Source: Desulfotignum sp.
GTDB taxonomy: Bacteria > Desulfobacterota > Desulfobacteria > Desulfobacterales > Desulfobacteraceae
Reading direction: 5' to 3'
Length of the DNA: 64,000 bases
NCBI GenBank assembly: GCA_018399285.1
Contig: JAGYOW010000003.1
Coordinates: forward strand, 62,001 to 126,000
The notes below the pieces were generated by a model that was not told where the DNA came from, did no database searches, and saw only the letters and a list, made by a program, of their open reading frames with translations. Of this stretch, positions 20,101-28,817 are shown one piece after another (the stretch's first letter is position 1; each line of letters begins with the position of its first letter). Position numbers and translations under genes: made by a program.

Positions 20101-21397
20101 ATTTTTTGGGCTGCTGGCCGATCAGACTTAAAAACACCCGGATATTTTTCACATGGGCCGTATTCCCCTTGATCTGCCAGTCCTCTCCCGTGCCCTGGAT
20201 CATGGGAAACTGGAATCCGTGGTTCACCACCCGGTCAATGAAATGGTTGATGAGCTCCACATCACCGGTTTTATAGACCGCTTCGCCGATTTTATGGATA
20301 CAGTCCAGCAGGGTTTCTGGATAACGGCCCTTGTGCTCTCTGAACAGCGAAAACGTCTGGTTGACAATGGGGATGTTTTTCTTGAAATCATCATCCCCGA
20401 TAAGCCGGGTCAATGTCTGGTTGATCTCATGAAGACAATCCTTGTGTATCATGAACAGTCCGGGCACATGAATGGCGTAAAACAAAAAGGTCAGTTTGAG
20501 GTGACGGCCATAGGTGTCATCACTGCAATGGGTAACGATCTGCCGGCTCACCGCCTTGAACCGGTTCACAAACTTTCGGAACCCTGTGAACTGGATGAGT
20601 TCCCGGGTCAATTCAACGGAATCTGCATCCCGGCGGCTGCACAGATCCGCCAATTCACGACGCCAGACAGTGACCCGCCCATGGGAAATTTGATCAAACA
20701 CCTGCTCGAGTTCGGAATTCACCCGCCATTCATCAATATTCTCCTGCATCCATGCCACCGGATCATCCTGATCCAGCCAATAAGAAAACGAAGTGTTGTA
20801 GAATCGCACCAGAACCCGGTTGAGACCATCGAAGAAACGGGGCCCGGTTTTAAAAATTTCATGCTTTTCCACCTCATCCAGAAGCAGGCGCGTCAGTTTA
20901 TCCGGTGGATAATAGGTATACACAAAATAAAAAAACGCCGGATCATCATATTTGCAAATCCGATCCAGCTTGTCTTCAAGTACCGGAAGACAAGCAACCA
21001 ACCGGTCCCCGGATTCTTTGACCATATGTTGGAAAAACAGCATCAGATTGTCTGATGAAGCGGTTCGGACCGACTTGTCAATGCTTTGTTCAAACGCAGA
21101 CAGAAAAATATCCGAATACAGGTTCAGGGCGGCGATCCCTTTTTCATGGGATCGATACAAGTAAAAATAATGAAGGGAAAAATGCCGGGCTTCACTGACA
21201 ATAAACGTCCAGTTTCGATAGGGATGGGAAAGCTCTTTGAGAAAAATTTCCAACCGGTTCAAAATGCCGACATATCCGTCAAAAATATCGAGAAGTACCC
21301 GGTATCTCTCATGGACAGAGACTTCCACCCGGGTGTCGGAAAGATTTGCCTCAAGCGCTTTTGATTTCACAGAAAAACCTCGATGATAAAGCCCCAT
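17153..21397 (-). CDS. PEP/pyruvate-binding (ATP-grasp) + PEP-utilizing phosphohistidine domain protein with ~900-aa uncharacterised N-terminus
   Basis: 1414 aa; [29 protein letters not shown] and [21 protein letters not shown] (PPDK/PpsA N-domain), [33 protein letters not shown] (catalytic His). Ends right after the phosphohistidine domain with no TIM-barrel. Confidence 0.85.
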   Translation of the reverse strand: [1414 protein letters not shown]

Positions 21398-21600
21398 GCC
21401 ATTGTTGAATATACTGTCCCCCTATATCAGGCCGATCCGGTTTTTTCAACTCAAGATTTGGCTGGGTTGAAACCATTAGGTTGATTTGTGGCAAAATTTC
21501 TTATATGATTTGTGCATCATAAGTATAGACAGCTCAAAACCCGGACAGTTTTCCAGTATCAATTAAACAGATTATTAATAATTTAAGGAGTAGTTTTGAT

Positions 21601-22153
21601 GAATGATGCATCGCAATTTACGTTGTACAGCGGCGGTCACCGGGGTGCGGAAGCCGAGTTCGGTCGGCTGGCGGAACAATATGGAATCAAGGAGATCAAT
21701 TTTTCTTTTGAAGGGCATAAACCGGAGCGGCTGAACGGAATCCGGGTTCTGACCGCCGATGAACTGAAAAAAGGAGATGTCAGTATGGACATCGTATCCA
21801 CCCGCATGGGCCGGTCCTTTTCAAAAGTCGACAAAATCCGCAAAGTCATCCAGTCCATTTTTCATATGGTCAACAATGGGTACCAGATATTTGTCGTGGG
21901 ATGGATTCTGCCGGACAATACCGTCAAAGGGGGCACCGGCTGGGGTGTGGAACTGGGAAAACTGTTCAACCGGCCCCTGTTTGTCTATGAGCAGGACCGC
22001 AAAGGATGGTTCTCCTGGGTAGACAATGGCTGGCACAAGGTGACACCGGTGATCACCCATAAAAATTTTGCCGCCACCGGCACACGAAACCTGACCGAGG
22101 ATGCCAAAACCGCTCTGGCAGACCTGTTTGAACGATCTTTCAGTCAATCTTAG
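21601..22153 (+). CDS. Putative SLOG/YpsA-like Rossmann-fold hypothetical protein
   Basis: MNDASQFTLYSGGHRGAEAEFGRLAEQYGI resembles SLOG-type SGG.xGA motif; preceded by aaggag. Confidence 0.5.
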
Positions 22154-22173
22154 CGTGTTTACCTGAAGCAAGA

Positions 22174-22662
22174 ATGTTTACCCTAAACGATCTGATTGAT
22201 ATTGCCGTGAAAATGGAAAAAAACGGTGAGGCGCTCTATCTGGCATCAAGGCAGAAAACCCAAAGTCCTCAACTCAAATCTCTGCTGCAATGGATGGCAA
22301 ATGAAGAAGCCGAACATGGCACCTGGTTTGCGGACAAAAAAGGAACGTGGACATCGGATACCAGTGAGACCGACCTTGAAACCATGCTTCCGGATGTGAT
22401 CAAAGAGATGATGGGGGATAAGACGCTGTCTCTGGATGAGGTGGATTTTTCACAGATCCGGTCCACTGCTTCTTTGCTGGAAACGTTTGTGACCTTTGAA
22501 CGAGACACGATCCTGTTTTACGAGTTTCTCCAGGCCTTTATCCAGGACGCTGCCGCCCTGGAGGGCCTGAAAAAAATCATTGAACAAGAAAAGAAACATG
22601 TGGCGGAACTCAAGGATATGATCCAATCCATTACCCCCCATCCAACCGAAAAAACGACCTGA
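22174..22662 (+). CDS. Ferritin-like / rubrerythrin-family protein
   Basis: 162 aa helical protein with ExxH-like motifs: MEKNGEALYLAS, MANEEAEHGTWF, TFERDTILFYEFLQ, IIEQEKKHVAELKDM. Confidence 0.7.
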   Translation: MFTLNDLIDIAVKMEKNGEALYLASRQKTQSPQLKSLLQWMANEEAEHGTWFADKKGTWTSDTSETDLETMLPDVIKEMMGDKTLSLDEVDFSQIRSTASLLETFVTFERDTILFYEFLQAFIQDAAALEGLKKIIEQEKKHVAELKDMIQSITPHPTEKTT

Positions 22663-22676
22663 TTGATCTGACCCTT

Positions 22677-24374
22677 TTATGCCGCCGGTTTGTGAACCGT
22701 AAGTTGAGGAAAAGGAATTTCCCAGTCATTGGCAGTACAGGCATCCGTGCACCAACGCTGGATAGCCCTGGAAATGCGGTTGTACAGTGGTGCCATCTCA
22801 CCATCAAAGTCTGCAATCACCACCAGATCCAGAGAAGATGCCCCGGCTTGCTGAAATTCCACTCTCATGTTAAGCAGTTTTTCTTCATACTTTTCTTCAG
22901 CCAGCCGTTCCCGGAGATAGGTGTCCAAAACTTCCAGGACCCGGCCGGTGGCAATGGACTGAAGACTGTAGGAAATACCGAACCCGATTTTGATTCTAAA
23001 ATTCACCGACAGATTCAAGGGATTCATTCCCAGAAAATCCGAGGTCTGGTAGACTTTTTTGGCCCCTCCCCGCAACACCAGCTCCACCATTTCATGGGAC
23101 AGGCTGGTGACACCCCCCCGGGTGCCGTCCGACAGAATTACCCAGTCATTTTTCCGGCATGGAAACCAGGGTTCATGCTTCTGGAACGGCCGGGAGGTCA
23201 GATCCATGAACTCCTCGATGGGCAGTCGCAGGGTCTGCCCCAGATCCGGGTTTTCCAGTACAGAGAAAAAATTGATTTTTTTCACCAGCCAGGGTACTCC
23301 CTGATACACCAGCCGTTCCCCTTCCCGAACCGCGCCGATATTCAGGATCAGCCGGCTCTGGTTCACAAACCGGGGCAGGGTGTTCTTGACAGCCCAGGCC
23401 AGACCCAGAAGAAAAATAATGGCCAGAGACAAAAGCACCCAGTCCTCGAACAGATAAAATACCAGAATGACAGCAAACAAGGCTGCCAGAACGCTCACGA
23501 CCCGATACAGCAGATCCATGGCCCGGAGATGAAACGGCCGATACTCGGATTGATATCCCGGGATCCGTTTAATCAGAAACAGATAAGCCACTCTCAGCAA
23601 CAGCACAATCCCGATGCAGGCAATCAATGCAACAAATAAAAACAGACCCCGGGTTTTGAAAAACTGCTTGATGGAATTCTGAGACGTTTCAAGAATGGAT
23701 TTTTCTTCCGATTCCATTTCCATCAGCTGCATCTGAGTGATTTCCAGGCGGCTGAGAATTTGTCTTTCCTGACCCTTCCATTCCGGAACCAGTTTTTCCA
23801 GCCTTTGTTTCAATCGGGCATCTTCCGTTCTGGCAATCAACGCCATCAGATTTTCATTGGCCTGCTGGGCAACGGGTTTCAATTCCTGGTATCTGGACAG
23901 CTCTTCTTTGAGATCCGCTTTCTGCCTGGCTTTCTGGGTTGCCTGCTTGAGTTCCATGATACCGGGTTTGATCAGAGAGACCAGTTCATCTTTCCAGTTG
24001 AAAGGCGCTTCCTTTTTTTCAGTAAACAGGCTGATATCCACCCCGGTCGCGATCCGTTCAAAATCCTGTCTGGAAGACGAAAGCATTTTATCCAGTCTCT
24101 CCAGCTCTGCCGCCAGATTGGTTTTTTCCGTTTCTGATGTACTTTCTTCCATGGCCTGTTGTTTTTCAATGATCCGCTGTTCCAGATGCTTGTTGTGTTC
24201 GAGAATGCTATCGAGCATGGTCAATGTGCTGGCGTCAAATGTCACCAAATTTTCATCCGACACCTCAGCATCCTGCCCCTGTGCCGGAACACCGGCCAGA
24301 TTCAAGACCGCAATCAAAAACATCCCTGTTACCCATATCCGAAAATTCACCATTCCACTCCTTTGGTCTGTCAT
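22677..24374 (-). CDS. Mechanosensitive ion channel (MscS) family protein
   Basis: 565 aa; signal peptide, coiled coil, multiple TMs, then MscS-like domain (GERLVYQGVPWLVKKINFF...RKNDWVILSDGTRGGV...). Confidence 0.75.
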   Translation of the reverse strand: MTDQRSGMVNFRIWVTGMFLIAVLNLAGVPAQGQDAEVSDENLVTFDASTLTMLDSILEHNKHLEQRIIEKQQAMEESTSETEKTNLAAELERLDKMLSSSRQDFERIATGVDISLFTEKKEAPFNWKDELVSLIKPGIMELKQATQKARQKADLKEELSRYQELKPVAQQANENLMALIARTEDARLKQRLEKLVPEWKGQERQILSRLEITQMQLMEMESEEKSILETSQNSIKQFFKTRGLFLFVALIACIGIVLLLRVAYLFLIKRIPGYQSEYRPFHLRAMDLLYRVVSVLAALFAVILVFYLFEDWVLLSLAIIFLLGLAWAVKNTLPRFVNQSRLILNIGAVREGERLVYQGVPWLVKKINFFSVLENPDLGQTLRLPIEEFMDLTSRPFQKHEPWFPCRKNDWVILSDGTRGGVTSLSHEMVELVLRGGAKKVYQTSDFLGMNPLNLSVNFRIKIGFGISYSLQSIATGRVLEVLDTYLRERLAEEKYEEKLLNMRVEFQQAGASSLDLVVIADFDGEMAPLYNRISRAIQRWCTDACTANDWEIPFPQLTVHKPAA

Positions 24375-24399
24375 TTTTTTAACACCAATGCATGGTTTT

Positions 24400-25377
24400 T
24401 CACTGTTTTATCAGGGTATCCACCCGGTCACGGATCTTTTTTGCCAGCAACGCAATTGACGTATCTTTCCATGCCGGGTCTATCTCCCAGAACTGAGTTT
24501 CCACGCCAGGCACCGGCACTGCCGATGCATCAGATGTCATGCAGATCACCTGGGTGGGTGACCGTTCCTTGAATTCTTCAGCCATCAAATCTTTCAGCGC
24601 ACGGGGCTGCCGATACTTGATATCCACCCCTTGATCCGCCAGAAACTCGCGTGTGGCACCATGGATTTCTCCGGCAGGATCGATGCCGGCAGACAAGACC
24701 CGGATGCTTCCTTGAAAAGCCATCTTGGCGTACGCCGCAGCGATCTGGCTGCGGCAGGCATCTTTTTCAGAGACAAACACCAGGGAAGGTTTATTCAATT
24801 CAGCGCCCATAACCCGGTCCACGGCCTGCCGGATATCCTGGTCCACGCCGGAAACAGATGCCACAGCCCCGGCAGCTTCCACTTTTTTGTATGTCAACGA
24901 TTCCGCAAACCGGGCGGATATCGCATCAAAAAAATAATGGGCCGTCAGTTTCACGCCGTCAAATAACTTTTTGCCGCCGGAAGCACCCACGGCCAGCAGG
25001 ACCCCCTGGCGGGATCCGGCATCCGGGTCTGCCAGCCGCATTTTGTATCTGCGGCCCCAGAACATCTGACACCGGTCAATGAGAATCTTTGCCTGGGCCG
25101 ACACATTATAAAAAAATACCGGTGATGCCAGCACCACCACATCCGCTTTTCGAATCAGACCATAAATCCGGGGTTCCATGTCATCTTTGATGGGGCAGAA
25201 ACCTTTTTTTTCGCACACCACCAGTTCCCTGCACGGCTGAATCCCCAGCCCGTCCATATGGATCACCTGGGTTCGGGCCCCTTTGTTTTCACATTCTGCC
25301 AGAAATCGATTCAACAGATAGACGGAATTTCCTTTTTTTCGGGGGCTTCCCTGCAATCCCAGGACAAACATGGCCAT
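24400..25377 (-). CDS. NADPH-dependent FMN reductase/flavodoxin-like domain fused to an ArsC/LMW-PTP-like domain
   Basis: N-terminal MAMFVLGLQGSPRKKGNSVYLLNRFL...ADVVVLASPVFFYNVSAQAKILIDR; C-terminal SLVFVSEKDACRSQIAAAYAKMAFQGSIRVLSAGIDPAGEIHGATREFLADQGVDI. Confidence 0.8.
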   Translation of the reverse strand: MAMFVLGLQGSPRKKGNSVYLLNRFLAECENKGARTQVIHMDGLGIQPCRELVVCEKKGFCPIKDDMEPRIYGLIRKADVVVLASPVFFYNVSAQAKILIDRCQMFWGRRYKMRLADPDAGSRQGVLLAVGASGGKKLFDGVKLTAHYFFDAISARFAESLTYKKVEAAGAVASVSGVDQDIRQAVDRVMGAELNKPSLVFVSEKDACRSQIAAAYAKMAFQGSIRVLSAGIDPAGEIHGATREFLADQGVDIKYRQPRALKDLMAEEFKERSPTQVICMTSDASAVPVPGVETQFWEIDPAWKDTSIALLAKKIRDRVDTLIKQ

Positions 25378-25600
25378 CTCCTTCATATAGGGTCGTTTCA
25401 TCCAAAATGACGGTTTTTCATGCCGAATGTCAAGCAAATCCTTAAAGACCTGTCACTGATTTTTCAAATTCTGCAGAAAGACAGCCGATACCCATTGTGC
25501 GGTGTGTTTTAAGGTTACTTCTTGAAAAAACAGGGCAAGCCATCTATGCTGAACCCGACAGATTCGAACAATATCCTTAATCTTTGACCATGGAGGTGCC

Positions 25601-26935
25601 ATGAAATTTGTCGTTATCGGCGGAGATGCCGCAGGCATGAGTGCAGCCAGCCGGGCCAGGCGGCTGTACCCCGACCTTGAGATCATTGTGCTGGAACAAT
25701 GGCATGACGTGTCTTACAGCGCGTGCAGTATGCCCTATAACATTGCCGATCCAGATACTCCCATGGATGATTTGGTGGTCCGGACTGCAAAAGAGTTCAT
25801 TGAAAAACACCACATCCATCTGCTCACAGGCCATGAAATCACCGCCATTCATCCGGACAAACAACAGGTGACCGGCCGGACCCTGAAAGAAGACCCGGTG
25901 GTCTTTGACTACGATAAGCTGCTCATCGCCACGGGCGCGGTTCCCACGTTGCCGGATCTTCCCGGCAAAGACCGGCTCATGCCGTTGAAACAACTGGAAC
26001 ACGGCCGGCGAATCAAGGACGTGATCCAAAAAAACAAGGTCAAAAAAGCCGTGATTCTGGGGATGGGGTACATTGCCCTGGAAATGTGCGAAGCCCTTAC
26101 CGAACTGGGCATCCATGTGACCATGGTCAAACCCGGCCCCCGTCTTTTGCCCTGGCTGCCCGAAAAAATGGCACAGATCATTCAAACACATCTGATTGAA
26201 AAAAAGATCACCCTTCATATGGGAACACACATCCATCGCATTGAACCGGCGGGCACAGGGAGCACCATTGTGTGTGACAACATGAATCTGGATGCGGACC
26301 TGGCCATTGGTGCCACAGGCGTGGCCCCGTGCAGTGGCCTGGCAAAGGATGCAGGCCTGACCTTAGGGGTATCAAATGCCATCCAGGTGGACCCGTATTT
26401 GCGCACCTCGAATCCGGATATTTTTGCCGCCGGCGACTGCGGGGATGCCCTGCATGTGGTCACGGGCAAACCGGTCTGGATTCCTCTGGCCCTGCGCGCC
26501 AACCGGGCCGGATGGGCCGTGGCGGACAACCTGTTTAAGGACAGCAACGCCCTTCAGGGTGTGGCCGGCACCGCTGTATTTAAAGTGTTTGATCTGGCCG
26601 TGGCCCGAACCGGTCTCACCTTTTCCGAAGCCAAAAAAGCCGGGTTCGATCCTGTGGAAAATCAGATCACCAGCCTGTCCCGGGCCAGATGGCAGCCGGG
26701 TGCGGCCAAAATCCATGTGAACATGGTGGGAGACCGCCGGTCCGGACGGCTTTTAGGGGCTCAGATCACAGGAACCGACGGGGTGGCCCATCGGATCAAT
26801 GCCGTGGCTGTGGCCCTGCACGCCAACATGTCAGTGGCGGATTTCATCCAGACGGATCTGGCTTATGCCCCGCCGTTCAGCCCCACCTGGGACCCGATGC
26901 TGACCGCAGCGATCCAGCTGGGGAAAAAATTATAA
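25601..26935 (+). CDS. FAD-dependent pyridine nucleotide-disulfide oxidoreductase (CoA-disulfide reductase/NADH oxidase-like)
   Basis: 444 aa; VVIGGDAAGMSAASRARR, YSACSMPYNIAD, ILGMGYIALEMCEALTELGIHVTMV, DIFAAGDCGDALHVVTGK. Confidence 0.9.
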   Translation: MKFVVIGGDAAGMSAASRARRLYPDLEIIVLEQWHDVSYSACSMPYNIADPDTPMDDLVVRTAKEFIEKHHIHLLTGHEITAIHPDKQQVTGRTLKEDPVVFDYDKLLIATGAVPTLPDLPGKDRLMPLKQLEHGRRIKDVIQKNKVKKAVILGMGYIALEMCEALTELGIHVTMVKPGPRLLPWLPEKMAQIIQTHLIEKKITLHMGTHIHRIEPAGTGSTIVCDNMNLDADLAIGATGVAPCSGLAKDAGLTLGVSNAIQVDPYLRTSNPDIFAAGDCGDALHVVTGKPVWIPLALRANRAGWAVADNLFKDSNALQGVAGTAVFKVFDLAVARTGLTFSEAKKAGFDPVENQITSLSRARWQPGAAKIHVNMVGDRRSGRLLGAQITGTDGVAHRINAVAVALHANMSVADFIQTDLAYAPPFSPTWDPMLTAAIQLGKKL

Positions 26936-28216
26936 TCCATGCCGGGCGGCGGCAATGCCCTCTGCCTCATTTACCCGGGCCAGCAGCAGCCCGCCGGTGA
27001 TAAAAAACAGGATCACCACGGCAACCCCGGCCCGCTGGGAATCAAACATCTGGGTCAGCACCCCTAAAAACAGCGGCCCCATAAAGGCGGTGAGTTTTCC
27101 GGAAAAGGCAAAAAAGCCGAAAAACTGATTTTCCTTGTCTTTGGGCACCAGCCGGCCCAGAAGTGACCGACTGGCGCTCTGGTTGGGGCCGGCAAAAAAT
27201 CCCACCAGAACGCCTGAAACCCAGAACCAGGTTTTATCCGGGGACATTGCCGCCATGAGCGCGGCCACAGCCAGCACCCCGTTGCTGACCTGAATGGTGG
27301 TTTTCCCCCCCAGCCGGTCATCAAAAAGGCCCATGACCAGGGCCCCGATCCCGGCTGCCACATTAAGCACAATCCCGAATATCATGATCTGGTGAAAACT
27401 GAACCCGAACGTGCCGGCCGCATAGATACCGCCAAAGGCAAACAGGGTGACCAGCCCGTCATTGTAGATCATCCGCGCCACCAGAAGACGGACAATCTGC
27501 CGGTACCGGCGGATGTCTTTGAGGGTGTGCTTCACATCCGACACGGCCGTGTGAATGATGCGGATCCGGCCCGACCGCACCGGAGGGCGTGTTTTGGGCA
27601 CCCACACAAACAGCGGGATGGAAAACACGGCAAACCACGCAGCCACCAGCAGACAGGTGGCCCGGATATGGGCTCCGGTTTCAATGGAAACGCCGAACCA
27701 GGGCACGGCCGGGCTGATGAACCCTGAAAGGGCCACCACCATGGCGGCCAGACCTCCCATATATCCCACGCCCCAGCCCACACCGGATATCCGGCCGATA
27801 TTTTTCGATGTGGCGATATCCGGCAGATAGGCATTGTAAAACACATTGGCAAACTCAAACGCGATATTGGAGAGAACAAACCAGAAAAGGGCCTGATAGA
27901 TCTGACCGGGCACAATCCAGTATAGCGCGGCTGTGCCGGCTACAGTGACCGCAGTGGATGCGAACAAAAGCTGTTTGCGCAACCCGCCCTGGTCTGCCAG
28001 GGCCCCCAGGATGGGGGAGAAAAATGCCACACAAAGGGCGGTCAGGGTCACGCCCCTGGACCAGAGGGCCGTGCCTGTCACCGGGTCCGGTGCAATGGTG
28101 GATACAAAATAGGTGCTGTAGACAAACGTCACCACCAGGGTGGTGTAGGCGGAATTGGCAAAATCAAACATCACCCAGCTCAACACCGTGCGTTTATCTG
28201 CCGGTGATGCGATCAT
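26930..28216 (-). CDS. MFS transporter, UMF1/Atg22-like
   Basis: MIASPADKRTVLSWVMFDFANSAYTTLVVTFVYSTYFVSTIAPD; ~12 TM; start overlaps ogt stop. Confidence 0.85.
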   Translation of the reverse strand: MIASPADKRTVLSWVMFDFANSAYTTLVVTFVYSTYFVSTIAPDPVTGTALWSRGVTLTALCVAFFSPILGALADQGGLRKQLLFASTAVTVAGTAALYWIVPGQIYQALFWFVLSNIAFEFANVFYNAYLPDIATSKNIGRISGVGWGVGYMGGLAAMVVALSGFISPAVPWFGVSIETGAHIRATCLLVAAWFAVFSIPLFVWVPKTRPPVRSGRIRIIHTAVSDVKHTLKDIRRYRQIVRLLVARMIYNDGLVTLFAFGGIYAAGTFGFSFHQIMIFGIVLNVAAGIGALVMGLFDDRLGGKTTIQVSNGVLAVAALMAAMSPDKTWFWVSGVLVGFFAGPNQSASRSLLGRLVPKDKENQFFGFFAFSGKLTAFMGPLFLGVLTQMFDSQRAGVAVVILFFITGGLLLARVNEAEGIAAARHGL

Positions 28217-28692
28217 GCAACGGACAGGTCCTTTCCTTCCAGTGCCAGCAGCTGCTGTTTCACGTCCAGTCCTCCGCCGAACCCGGTCAGACTGCCGTCT
28301 TTTCCGATCACCCGGTGGCAGGGAATAATGATGGGAATCGGATTTTTCGCATTGGCCATGCCCACGGCCCGGGCTGCTTTGGGATTTCCGATCCGCCGGG
28401 CCAGCTCCCCATAGGAGATGGTGGTTCCGTATGGCACTTTGGCCAGGGTTTGCCACACCCGGCGCTGAAACGGCGTGCCGCCCAGGGAATATTCCAGGGA
28501 AAACCGGGTCAGGGTTTTGCTGAAATACCGGTCCAGCTGAAACAACACATCAGAAAACGGCTGTGTCTCATTGATCCAGTCCGAGGCCGGTACCATCGCT
28601 GATTTTCCTTTGGGAAAATGGATGAATTCCAGTTTTTTTTCGCCGCCCACCAGCAGTCGGCCCACCGGGGAGTCATAATAACAAAAAAACAT
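28213..28692 (-). CDS. ogt: Methylated-DNA--[protein]-cysteine S-methyltransferase
   Basis: 159 aa; GTPFQRRVWQTLAKVPYGTTISYGELARRIGNPKAARAVGMANAKNPIPIIIPCHRVIGKDGSLTGFGGGLDVKQQLL with PCHRV active site. Confidence 0.95.
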   Translation of the reverse strand: MFFCYYDSPVGRLLVGGEKKLEFIHFPKGKSAMVPASDWINETQPFSDVLFQLDRYFSKTLTRFSLEYSLGGTPFQRRVWQTLAKVPYGTTISYGELARRIGNPKAARAVGMANAKNPIPIIIPCHRVIGKDGSLTGFGGGLDVKQQLLALEGKDLSVA

Positions 28693-28817
28693 ATCCGCTC
28701 CTTTGTGTGATCACTTGAAATTCATCCCTGACCTTTACCAGAGAATGCTTTGGAAAGAAACGGGTATTTTTAAATTTTGGATTTGAATAACATCCGCGTT
28801 ATCCGTATAATCAATCC

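Noticed and set aside
21484-21515. TTGTGGCAAAATTTCTTAT upstream of the SLOG-like gene as a sigma-54 promoter
   Set aside because: GG is followed at the correct spacing by TA, not GC; the match is incomplete.
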